Below are positions 1 to 6,659 of a DNA stretch of 10,095 nucleotides, in pieces (the stretch's first letter is position 1; the number at the start of each line of letters is the position of its first letter). The stretch spans positions 1 to 10,095 of the forward strand of contig JAAZPN010000072.1 of NCBI GenBank assembly GCA_012797215.1. Reading direction: 5' to 3'. The DNA comes from Chloroflexota bacterium. GTDB taxonomy: Bacteria; Chloroflexota; Anaerolineae; Anaerolineales; Anaerolineaceae. The position numbers were made by a program, and so were the translations under genes. Below the pieces are notes generated by a model that worked only from the letters and a program-made list of their open reading frames with translations, searched no databases and was not told where the DNA came from.

Positions 1-470
1 ATCTTTTCTTTGATTTGGTCCGGGGTGATTTTGATGATTTGCGTTCCTTCCAGGTCGATCGTATCCAGAATCTCCTGCGCGGAAACCCGCATCGCGCCGC
101 TCAGGTTGATAGCTGAAACCATAAACGTGGGAGAGGAACTGACCAGGTAGATGCCAATGCCTGCCAGGATTGCCAACAGCGCCGAAGCCAACCGCCAGCT
201 GAGCCTGACCATTGGCAATGAAGGCAGACCGATTTCGGTGCCCGAGTTTTCAGAGGGCACGTAAAACTTGCGCCGGTGCTGCGTGTATGCCGCGGAGCTT
301 GGTTTTGCCATGTTCAGGTCCGCCCGCCGGACCGTGACTCGCGCTGAACTTTCGGCATTGCGTTTGGAATACTTATCCGGCTGCGGAATTGGTTTTCGGC
401 GCGCGGGCTCAATCGTTCGTCGCGCTCTTACCTGATCCGCTCTGGTCATATTCTCGTAACGAGGTGCCAT
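1..470 (-). CDS. ftsQ: Cell division protein FtsQ/DivIB, 3' end missing
   Basis: FtsQ (DivIB in Gram-positives) is a bitopic membrane protein of the divisome that bridges early and late division proteins. The frame is open from the ATG at 470 to the left edge (156 codons plus two bases). It encodes an Arg/Lys-rich cytoplasmic N-terminus of about 88 residues, one membrane segment (about 91-111, WRLASALLAILAGIGIYLV), and the beginning of a POTRA domain (about 116-156), with FMVSAINLSGAMRVSAQEIL matching the usual V..I.V.G...VS..EI pattern. The rest of the extracytoplasmic domain lies outside the window. The start is eight bases after the ddl stop; an AGG seven bases before the ATG is a weak ribosome site, and GAGGA lies farther upstream. 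A second ATG at 449 would shorten the N-terminus by seven residues. Position after ddl matches the classical order ddl-ftsQ-ftsA-ftsZ, so ftsA or ftsZ may follow beyond the edge. Confidence 0.9.
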   Translation of the reverse strand, partial: MAPRYENMTRADQVRARRTIEPARRKPIPQPDKYSKRNAESSARVTVRRADLNMAKPSSAAYTQHRRKFYVPSENSGTEIGLPSLPMVRLSWRLASALLAILAGIGIYLVSSSPTFMVSAINLSGAMRVSAQEILDTIDLEGTQIIKITPDQIKEK

Positions 471-478
471 CTTAGTAC

Positions 479-1582
479 CTAATCCTCATATTTTCGAATC
501 GTCGCGTCCTGGTCTGCTTTCCGTTCCAGGGCTAGCGTGATCAGGCGGTCAACCAGGTCCGGATATTCCAGCCCCGAGACTTTCCATAATTTTGGATACA
601 TGCTGATGCTGGTGAAGCCTGGCATGGTATTGATTTCACTCAGGAAAAGTTCACCGGTCGTTCTATCCAGCAGAAAATCCACGCGTGAAAGTCCCGCTCC
701 GTCCACCGCGCGATACGCCCGCAACGCGTATTCCTGAATAGCGCGGGTCATCTCCGCATCAAAAGGCGCGGGAATGATTGTCTCCGGGTCACCGCTCAGA
801 TATTTATCCTTGTAGGTATAGAAATCATCCTCCGGGATTATTTCTCCTGGCACAGAAACGATGGGAGTATCGTTTCCAAGAACGCTGATTTCTATTTCAC
901 GGGCGTTTATGCCGCGCTCTACCAAGACGCGCCGATCAAAACGGGCGGCTTTCTTTAGCGCTGCCTCAAGTTCTGCGCGATCGCGGGCTTTACTGATACC
1001 CACGGAAGACCCCAAATTGGCGGGTTTCACGAAAAGTGGGTAGGCAGAAATAGATTCTGAACGAGCGATGACCTCTTCCAGATAATCATTGATTTGGCCG
1101 CGGCTAAAAACCCGATAGGGAAGCACGGGAATCCCGGCATTTTGAAGAAGGTCTTTACAGACCGCTTTGTCCATGCAGGCCGCTGAAGCAAGCACCCCCG
1201 CGCCGACGTAGGCACAGTTCAGTATTTCGAATAAACCCTGGATGGTGCCGTCTTCCCCAAATGTGCCGTGCAAAACGGGGAAGATTACATCCAACTCGGC
1301 CAGCAAGTTTAAATTGGCGGCTTTACGCTGATAGAGGCCCACTTTTCCTTGCGTGTTGAGCAGGCTGACTTCGTACATATTGCTGGTGTCGCCGCTTTCG
1401 AATGCTTTCAAGGCATCCGTGCCGCTTAGCCACACGCCTTCCAAGGTAATGCCGATTTCAAGCACATTGTACTTGGCTGGATCCAGGACATCCAGAACGG
1501 AACGGGAGGATCGGAGCGATACAGCGTGTTCCCCTGAACGGCCGCCAAAAACTAATCCAAGATTCAACTTAGGCTTTGTCAT
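479..1582 (-). CDS. ddl: D-alanine--D-alanine ligase
   Basis: Ddl joins two D-alanines with ATP to make the dipeptide used by MurF, the other end of this cluster. The 367-residue product is an ATP-grasp enzyme of the longer (DdlA/Van-like) size class. Motifs are FGGRSGEHAVSLRS (12-25, with Glu18), HGTFGEDGTIQG (105-116), KPANLGSSVGISK (186-198), the omega-loop FYTYKDKY (254-261), LSRVDF (298-303) and SEINTMPGFTS (315-325), containing the metal ligands and Asn. Tyr261 occupies the position that is Tyr in D-Ala-D-Ala ligases and Phe in D-Ala-D-lactate ligases, so D-Ala-D-Ala is the expected product. The ATG at 1582 is preferred over the in-frame GTG at 1591 because an AGGTGA site lies five bases before the ATG and overlaps the GTG. 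It overlaps murB by 14 bases and ends eight bases before ftsQ. Confidence 0.95.
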   Translation of the reverse strand: MTKPKLNLGLVFGGRSGEHAVSLRSSRSVLDVLDPAKYNVLEIGITLEGVWLSGTDALKAFESGDTSNMYEVSLLNTQGKVGLYQRKAANLNLLAELDVIFPVLHGTFGEDGTIQGLFEILNCAYVGAGVLASAACMDKAVCKDLLQNAGIPVLPYRVFSRGQINDYLEEVIARSESISAYPLFVKPANLGSSVGISKARDRAELEAALKKAARFDRRVLVERGINAREIEISVLGNDTPIVSVPGEIIPEDDFYTYKDKYLSGDPETIIPAPFDAEMTRAIQEYALRAYRAVDGAGLSRVDFLLDRTTGELFLSEINTMPGFTSISMYPKLWKVSGLEYPDLVDRLITLALERKADQDATIRKYED

Positions 1583-2495
1583 TAAATTCACCTATCAACT
1601 CAATTTCCAGTTCAAGCTGGACGTCAAATTTTTCTTTCACGGTTTTCTGCGCTAAGCGGATTAGCTTCAGGTATTCCTCAGCGCTGGAATTTCCGTCATT
1701 GACGATGAAATTCGCGTGCAAACCGCTGAAGCGCGCATGTCCGTCTTGCAGTCCTTTCAGACCAGCAGCCTCAATCAGCCTTCCGGCGTAATCCCCGGTG
1801 GGATTTTTGAAGGTTGAGCCAGTAGAAGCGCCGGTTGGCTGAGTGGCCTGGCGTTTTTCTGACATCTCCGTCAGCGTTTTCCAAGCCGCCTCCCGCGAAC
1901 TTCGCTCTGCTTTCAGAGTTGCCGAGAGAATCAGAACTTCTTTCTTTTCCCGTTTTAAATAGCTGCTTCGGTAAGCGAATTTGAGGTACTCTGCTGTCAG
2001 GGTCAGCTCTCCCTCGTTTCGCAGTAAAGCCTGGATGGAGATGAGCGACCGGGAAATATCCGAACCAAAGGCTCCCGCATTCCCATACACCGCGCCGCCA
2101 ACCGAACCGGGCACGCTGCCGGCCCACTCAAGGCCGCTCAGCCCGCGTAGAGCGCTTTGCCGGGCAATATTGCTGAGATTCGCGCCACTTTCGGCAAAAA
2201 TCATAGGCGGTGTTTGTTGCGTGTTAATCCGAATGTTGTGGCAGTGGTTCAGCAGGATGACGCCCTGGTAACCTTTGTCGCTCACCAGGATGTTCGAACC
2301 GCTTCCGATCAATTTGAACGGCACATCCAGGCTCCACAGCACGTTAGCGGCTTCCCGCATTTCATCTAAGGTATTGACTGCGATTAATCCCAGGGCAGGA
2401 CCTCCCACGCGAGATGTGGTGTAGTTGGCCATACGCACGTTTTCCTGTAATCGCGCGCCAAATGTTTCCTGGAGTTTACGGATTGGAATGCTCAT
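1569..2495 (-). CDS. murB: UDP-N-acetylenolpyruvoylglucosamine reductase MurB
   Basis: MurB is the cytoplasmic FAD enzyme that reduces UDP-GlcNAc-enolpyruvate to UDP-MurNAc with NADPH. The 308-residue protein has an FAD-binding N-terminal domain with YTTSRVGGPA (25-34), LIGSGSNILV (62-71), and SVPGSVGGAVYGNAGAFG (127-144). The substrate domain follows, with the Arg of YRSSYLK (R176), GSTFKNP (226-232) whose Ser227 is the expected proton donor, and the C-terminal Glu in LEIELIG (E297). The shorter form without the extra E. coli-like loop indicates a type II MurB. The ATG at 2495 is chosen because it forms an ATGA overlap with the murC stop and has a GGGGAGG site seven bases upstream; an upstream extension to 2546 would lie inside murC. 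The 3' end overlaps ddl by 14 bases. Placement next to murC puts two consecutive pathway steps under coupled translation. Confidence 0.96.
   Translation of the reverse strand: MSIPIRKLQETFGARLQENVRMANYTTSRVGGPALGLIAVNTLDEMREAANVLWSLDVPFKLIGSGSNILVSDKGYQGVILLNHCHNIRINTQQTPPMIFAESGANLSNIARQSALRGLSGLEWAGSVPGSVGGAVYGNAGAFGSDISRSLISIQALLRNEGELTLTAEYLKFAYRSSYLKREKKEVLILSATLKAERSSREAAWKTLTEMSEKRQATQPTGASTGSTFKNPTGDYAGRLIEAAGLKGLQDGHARFSGLHANFIVNDGNSSAEEYLKLIRLAQKTVKEKFDVQLELEIELIGEFNDKA
1588..1593 (-). promoter_or_regulatory. Ribosome binding site fixing the ddl start
   Basis: AGGTGA inside the last codons of murB lies five bases before the ATG at 1582. It covers the alternative GTG start at 1591-1589, which therefore is unlikely to be used. 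Confidence 0.6.
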
Positions 2496-3886
2496 AAAGC
2501 AGCCTCCCCGTTTTCCCTGAGGATTTTTTCCCGCAGTAACGCGCAAATTTGAGGACCTTTTCCCGCGCTGAGGAAGACGATGACATCATTACCACTTAAC
2601 TGCTGGCTGAGTGTATCCACGAGCGCGGTGTAATCGGGAATGTATTGGGCTTTCCCCTGCGGCATCAGCTCAACAATTGCCTGGGGGGTAAAGCCATCGT
2701 CTGACTCGCGTGCCGCGTAAATCCGGGTAATGAGGACCGAGTCAGCCAAATCCAGCGCGCGCGCGAATTCAGCTTGCAGAGTTTCGGTGCGAGTAAATGT
2801 GTGCGGTTCCCAAACAGCCCAGATTTTTTTGTGTGGAAATAGGTCCCGAGCGGCGCTTAGGGTCGCGCGGATTTGGGTGGGATGGTGTCCGTAATCGTTT
2901 ATCAGAACTTCACCAGCGCTTTCGAGCGCGATATCAAAACGGCGTTCGGTGCCAGCATAATCAGCCAATGATGGCGCGCCTTTGGCTGCGCTGCCGCCTA
3001 AAACGTCGATAACCGCGAGCGCGGCAGTGGCGTTGGCGACATTATGCTTCCCGGGTATGTGGAGAATAAAATCGCCCAGTTTTTCAGGCGCGCGGTGGGA
3101 TCTATAACGCGTCAGGCTAAAGTGAGAGGCGTTTTCTTGCCAGGAGTAATTCGTAACACGGTAATCGCAGCCTTCATTGAAACCATAAGTAAGCAACGTG
3201 ATATCCGGGCGCAGCTCACGTCTCAGCAGAGTGGCTACACCTGGGTCGTCGCCGCATAAAATCGTTTTTCCGTGTGGCACGGAGCAATTGATGAAGTTTT
3301 CAAAAGCGTCTATGTAATCCTGCATGCTTGGAAAGCAGTCGGGGTGGTCGTGTTCAATATTCGTCACGACCGACACCTGTGGGGTAAGCCCAAGGAACAT
3401 GCGATCGTACTCATCGGCTTCGATCACAAAGTGCCTGCCAACATCCCAGCGGGCATTTGTGCCAAGCTCTTTGATTTCCGCGCCGACGATGAAACTGGGG
3501 TCATAGGTCAGCGCGTCCAGCATGCAAATAAGCATCGCGGTGGTCGTGGTTTTGCCGTGAGATCCCGCCACAGCTATGGTTTCTTTTCCCCAGGTAAGCT
3601 CGGAAAGGAAACCTTCTCGCTTGATTACCGGGATCCCGGCGGCGCGAGCTGCCGCGACCTCAGGGTCATCATCCCTCACAGCGGAAGAGCGTACGACCAG
3701 GTCTGCCTGTAGCGCAAGCTGGGGGTCGTGCCCGAGGACCACCTGCGCGCCGCGTTTGCTGACCATCTGGAAATAGGCGGAAGCTGTCAGGTCAGAGCCG
3801 GTCACCTGGTACCCCTTTTCAAGGAGCACGACGGCAATCGCTGACATGCCAGTTCCACCAATTCCAATCAAGTGCACGCGCTTCAT
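2492..3886 (-). CDS. murC: UDP-N-acetylmuramate--L-alanine ligase MurC
   Basis: MurC attaches L-alanine to UDP-MurNAc in the cytoplasm using ATP, the first amino acid addition of the stem peptide. The 464-residue product has all expected parts: the N-terminal nucleotide-sugar domain with HLIGIGGTGMSAIA (5-18), RSSAV (66-70), the ATP loop VAGSHGKTTTTAM (106-118), EADEYDRMFL (156-165), NIEHDHPDCF (176-185), PGKHNVANATAAL (278-290), GTERRFD (312-318), NDYGHHPTQIRATL (330-343), WEPHTFTRT (359-367) and IYAARE (389-394). The ATG at 3886 sits exactly at the conserved N-terminus and overlaps the stop of the CvpA-like gene by one base, with GGAG ten bases upstream. A longer frame to 4069 would lie inside the membrane-protein gene and its extra residues match nothing in the family. 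The stop overlaps the murB start by four bases (ATGA). Length is typical and no key motif is missing. Confidence 0.97.
   Translation of the reverse strand: MKRVHLIGIGGTGMSAIAVVLLEKGYQVTGSDLTASAYFQMVSKRGAQVVLGHDPQLALQADLVVRSSAVRDDDPEVAAARAAGIPVIKREGFLSELTWGKETIAVAGSHGKTTTTAMLICMLDALTYDPSFIVGAEIKELGTNARWDVGRHFVIEADEYDRMFLGLTPQVSVVTNIEHDHPDCFPSMQDYIDAFENFINCSVPHGKTILCGDDPGVATLLRRELRPDITLLTYGFNEGCDYRVTNYSWQENASHFSLTRYRSHRAPEKLGDFILHIPGKHNVANATAALAVIDVLGGSAAKGAPSLADYAGTERRFDIALESAGEVLINDYGHHPTQIRATLSAARDLFPHKKIWAVWEPHTFTRTETLQAEFARALDLADSVLITRIYAARESDDGFTPQAIVELMPQGKAQYIPDYTALVDTLSQQLSGNDVIVFLSAGKGPQICALLREKILRENGEAAL
2503..2507 (-). promoter_or_regulatory. Ribosome binding site fixing the murB start
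   Basis: GGAGG (within GGGGAGG) lies at the very end of murC, seven bases before the ATG at 2495. It selects this start over the in-frame ATG at 2546. Confidence 0.75.
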
Positions 3887-4407
3887 CAGACAAAAGCTCC
3901 AATCAGCATAAAGAAAGCAATCACCATGGCGTAGTAGACCACCGGAACGTTCATGTAGGTTGGGAAGGCAGACGCGAGGATTTTCGCGGCGTTCTGTCCC
4001 ATTTCGGATGCCATATCGGGCGCGGTGATTGCCTTGAATGGGTAATTCGCTTCCGCCATGAAAAACCAAAGCGAGCTAACGATGATGTAACCATTGATTC
4101 CACCCAACAACCCGCCCGCAAGCATGTCGCGGAAGGGCCCGCGCTGAAATCGTATGTTCTCCGCAAAACGGCGCAGGTTTGGGGTCTGATAACCAGCAAA
4201 AGCACAGACCACAATGACGATCGTGCTGATCCAAAAGCGTTTGGAGCCGGTCAGGTCACCAAAGATTCTGGGAATGACCACTTCAATCGTAAAGAGCGCC
4301 AGAATGCTGGACGCGCAGACCACGATTTCTTTTCCGAAACCGCGCATCGCGCCAATCAGGACGAACAAGGCGACAAGAACGTAGAAGAGGACACTCAGGC
4401 TGATCAT
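3886..4407 (-). CDS. Small multi-pass membrane protein, CvpA-like
   Basis: This 173-residue protein is very hydrophobic, with predicted membrane segments near residues 2-20, 27-47, 57-73, 95-117 and 153-172. The start resembles the CvpA (colicin V production) family: a first hydrophobic segment followed by GAMRGFGKEIV (19-29), like the G..RGF..E pattern after the first helix of CvpA. A glycine-rich AGGLLGGINGYII (97-109) also fits a helix of that family. The assignment rests on this pattern only. The ATG at 4407 is preceded by GGAG eight bases upstream; the longer frame to 4473 runs into murG and lacks support. It begins 16 bases after the murG stop and its stop shares one base with the murC start (TGATG), so it is translated as part of the cluster. 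Its role is unknown; the location suggests a link with membrane steps of lipid II synthesis or with division, which is inference from context. Confidence 0.85.
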   Translation of the reverse strand: MISLSVLFYVLVALFVLIGAMRGFGKEIVVCASSILALFTIEVVIPRIFGDLTGSKRFWISTIVIVVCAFAGYQTPNLRRFAENIRFQRGPFRDMLAGGLLGGINGYIIVSSLWFFMAEANYPFKAITAPDMASEMGQNAAKILASAFPTYMNVPVVYYAMVIAFFMLIGAFV

Positions 4408-4415
4408 TGTTTGCG

Positions 4416-4419
4416 CTCC
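4416..4419 (-). promoter_or_regulatory. Ribosome binding site of the CvpA-like gene
   Basis: GGAG lies in the 16-base gap after murG, eight bases before the ATG at 4407. It decides against the longer upstream reading frame that would overlap murG. Confidence 0.6.
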
Positions 4420-4423
4420 AGTT

Positions 4424-5494
4424 TCATGCTCCAGCCATTTCGAACAGCAGCTCCGATATCGCGAGCGCCGCATCGGGATTGGCGAGGGCGGTCATCGCGG
4501 CGCTCATAGCCGCCAGGCGCTGCGGGTCTGCCATCAAGGTTGTAATTGTGCGCAGCAAGCTGGTTTTAAGAGTTTCATCCTCCAGCAGCAGCGCCGCTCC
4601 GCGCTCAACCAGGTAATCCGCGTTTACCTTCTGATACTTCCAAGCGTAAGGGTAGGGCACCAATATCGCGGGCAGGCCAAAATAGGGATACTCGCCCAAA
4701 ATAGATGCCCCGGCCCTGGAGACAACCAGATCCGCGCAAGCCAAAGCCGCGCCCATCTCGTGCAGATAAGGGAAAGCCTGGTAACGAGGTCCGAGCTGGT
4801 TGGTATGCTTTTGAATATCTTCCCAGTCCAGGTGCCCAGTCAGGTGGATTACCTGATATTCGTTAATCAGCTCCGCGGCAATTTCCATCACTGCCTGGTT
4901 GATAGAGCGGGCACCGCTGCTGCCGCCCAAAAAAAGTATTGTTTTGATTTGAGGGTCAAAACCGAAGTAAGCCTGCGCTTCAGCTTTTTGCCATTTTTTG
5001 AGTTCTTCTCGTAACGGATAACCTGTCACCGTGATTTTCTCCTGATGATTAAAAAACCTGCGTGATTCATCCACGCTGACCGCGATGCGGCTGGCAAAAC
5101 GGGCCAGCACCTTGAGGGCGAGTCCTGGCTCGATATCCGGAACAAAGAGCAAAGACCGACGCCTGAGCCCTGCCACTGCCATCGGGATGGCAACGTAGCC
5201 TCCCGTGAAAAGGAGCGCGTCCGGATTGAACTCCTTGAGCAGCTGACGGGATTTCCAGTAGCCTTTCCAGAGCCGCAGCAGGTTGCCAGGCAGCTTTCGG
5301 AGAGAAACCCCATGCACGCCTGCGGCAGGCACGGCCTTAAAAGGAATTCCGGCGCGTTCCACCAGCGCTTTTTCCATGCCGCCTTCACTACCGATCCAAA
5401 GGAGCGTGTGAGCGTCATTCCTGAGAGTTTCCGTAACGGTCAGCGCCGGATACACTCCGCCACCTGTCCCGCCCGCGCAAATCAACAATCGCAC
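4424..5494 (-). CDS. murG: MurG-type lipid I N-acetylglucosaminyltransferase, motif-divergent
   Basis: MurG is the peripheral membrane GT-B glycosyltransferase that adds GlcNAc from UDP-GlcNAc to lipid I, making lipid II. The product is 356 residues, the usual length. The N-terminal domain starts with RLLICAGGTGGGVYPAL (2-18), followed by FTGGYVAIP (96-104). The C-terminal donor domain has FLGGSSGARSINQAV (188-202), VVSRAGASILGE (257-268, including the expected Glu268), GLPAILVPYPYA (273-284) and a Q..NA element (Q288, N291, A292). The GTG at 5494 is chosen because it begins directly at the conserved N-terminus and has AAAGGAG eight bases upstream; extension to an ATG at 5542 adds only unrelated residues. 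Two family motifs are altered: the GGTGGH loop ends in Gly13 instead of His, and the HEQN block is replaced by VPDI (118-121). Other GT28 enzymes are conceivable from sequence alone, but the site between ftsW and murC makes MurG by far the best call. Confidence 0.9.
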   Translation of the reverse strand: MRLLICAGGTGGGVYPALTVTETLRNDAHTLLWIGSEGGMEKALVERAGIPFKAVPAAGVHGVSLRKLPGNLLRLWKGYWKSRQLLKEFNPDALLFTGGYVAIPMAVAGLRRRSLLFVPDIEPGLALKVLARFASRIAVSVDESRRFFNHQEKITVTGYPLREELKKWQKAEAQAYFGFDPQIKTILFLGGSSGARSINQAVMEIAAELINEYQVIHLTGHLDWEDIQKHTNQLGPRYQAFPYLHEMGAALACADLVVSRAGASILGEYPYFGLPAILVPYPYAWKYQKVNADYLVERGAALLLEDETLKTSLLRTITTLMADPQRLAAMSAAMTALANPDAALAISELLFEMAGA

Positions 5495-6659
5495 TGGTCT
5501 GGCTCCTTTCCGCAGTTTCTTTTGCCACGCCGCGCCTGGCAACGTTCATCACTATTCCAAGTGCGCCCATCGTCGCCAGCATGCTCGAGCCGCCGGCGCT
5601 GATGAGCGGCAGGGCGTTGCCCGTAAACGGGAACAAGCCCACAATTACGCTGATATTCATCAAAGCCTCTAGGGCAATCCAGCTGGTGAGCCCGAAGCTT
5701 ATCAGCGAACCAAGCTGATCCGGGGCGCGTTTGGCAATTACCATTCCACGCCAAAGCAACAGCACGTACAGCGTTACGACCAAAAACGAGCCAAGCAGAC
5801 CTGTTTCTTCCGCGATTACCGCAAAGATGCTGTCAGTATGCGGCAGGGGCAGGCCGGTAAATTTTGTGTCAGCTTCTCCGATCCCAACGCCGAACATACC
5901 GCCTTTGATTATGGCTTCATAGATGCGCTGCACGTGGTATGAACTGCCGGTGAGGTCTTTGAGGCCGCTCAGATAGTCGCTGATGCGCGCCTGACCAGTG
6001 CGAGAGATGGAGACAACAATGGCGCCGATGCCGCCGACAAATACCACAAAAATCAACAATTTCTTGAGGTCGCCACCAGCCAGGAAGAAAAGCAAAATAC
6101 CAAGCAATACGACCGTCGCAGCTGCGCTTAAATCCGGTTGAAGGACGATCATGCCGGCTGTGACGCCTACGATCAAGAGCAATGGCAGCAAGCCATCTCC
6201 CAGGAGGTTCATTGTGTCGTGGTGCGAGGAGAGCCAGAAAGAAAGGTAAAGAATGATGCCAAGTTTGGCGAATTCCGAAGGCTGGAAAGAGCCTTCGAAG
6301 AGCGCGCGGCTGGAATTGAACCGCACATCGTTTCGGATAAGCACAACCAACAGCAAAATCAGGACTACTGCCAGAGCCCAGAGAACAAAGGGTTTATAAA
6401 TGCGGTAATCAATAAAGCTTAACCCCACAGCCATTCCAATGGAGAGCAGTACCCACATAATCTGACGCGTGAAGAGGTAGGTTGGTTTCTCACCCATACG
6501 CAAAGAGGCATCCAGGCTGGTGGAATATACCATTAGCAGCCCGATCACCAACAAGCTGGCAATAATCAGCAGCATCGGAACATCAAACGGCAGTTTGGAT
6601 GCGCTGCTCCGACGCGCAGCCGGTTTCACGAAATCATTGGTCACAGCGCGTTCACCCAT
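5415..6659 (-). CDS. ftsW: Septal peptidoglycan glycosyltransferase FtsW (SEDS family)
   Basis: FtsW is the SEDS-family membrane protein that polymerises lipid II into glycan strands at the division septum, acting with a class B PBP. The 414-residue protein has a short basic cytoplasmic N-terminus (1-25) and about ten membrane segments. Recognisable motifs are FQPSEFAKLG (125-134), LQPDLSAAATV (173-183), GIGEADTKF followed by LPLPHTDSIFAVIAEE (270-285), where Asp276 sits in the family HTD motif, and PLISAGGSSML (351-361). RodA is the alternative, but position between murD and murG argues for FtsW. The ATG at 6659 overlaps murD by 19 bases and has GAGGAG 13 bases upstream, a long spacing; a GTG at 6644 would give a 4-base GTGA overlap and is a real alternative. 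The C-terminal tail after residue 376 is hydrophilic and charged, and its last 26 codons plus stop overlap the beginning of murG by 80 bases. Confidence 0.95.
   Translation of the reverse strand: MGERAVTNDFVKPAARRSSASKLPFDVPMLLIIASLLVIGLLMVYSTSLDASLRMGEKPTYLFTRQIMWVLLSIGMAVGLSFIDYRIYKPFVLWALAVVLILLLVVLIRNDVRFNSSRALFEGSFQPSEFAKLGIILYLSFWLSSHHDTMNLLGDGLLPLLLIVGVTAGMIVLQPDLSAAATVVLLGILLFFLAGGDLKKLLIFVVFVGGIGAIVVSISRTGQARISDYLSGLKDLTGSSYHVQRIYEAIIKGGMFGVGIGEADTKFTGLPLPHTDSIFAVIAEETGLLGSFLVVTLYVLLLWRGMVIAKRAPDQLGSLISFGLTSWIALEALMNISVIVGLFPFTGNALPLISAGGSSMLATMGALGIVMNVARRGVAKETAERSQTSAIVDLRGRDRWRSVSGADRYGNSQE
5503..5507 (-). promoter_or_regulatory. Ribosome binding site fixing the murG GTG start
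   Basis: AGGAG (within AAAGGAG) lies eight bases before the GTG at 5494, inside the 3' end of ftsW. It is the reason for choosing the GTG, and shows that murG initiation occurs within ftsW coding sequence. Confidence 0.75.

Noticed and set aside
1583..1591. GTG start of ddl three codons upstream
   Set aside because: The GTG lies within the AGGTGA ribosome site that serves the ATG at 1582.
3272..3712. Plus-strand open frame of 146 codons opposite murC
   Set aside because: It lies wholly within the conserved core of murC on the other strand and resembles no family I know; a shadow frame is the simpler reading.
3887..4069. N-terminal extension of murC by 61 residues
   Set aside because: The extension covers the CvpA-like gene in another frame, has no family resemblance, and the ATG at 3886 coincides with the conserved MurC N-terminus.
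4405..4427. ATGA overlap at the murG stop as a start of the membrane gene
   Set aside because: The ATG at 4427 opens a frame that stops after seven codons; the membrane protein is in a different frame starting at 4407.
5026..5418. Minus-strand open frame of 130 codons overlapping murG in another frame
   Set aside because: murG occupies the same DNA with conserved motifs; the alternative product is rich in Ser, Arg, Cys and Trp as expected for an out-of-frame reading.
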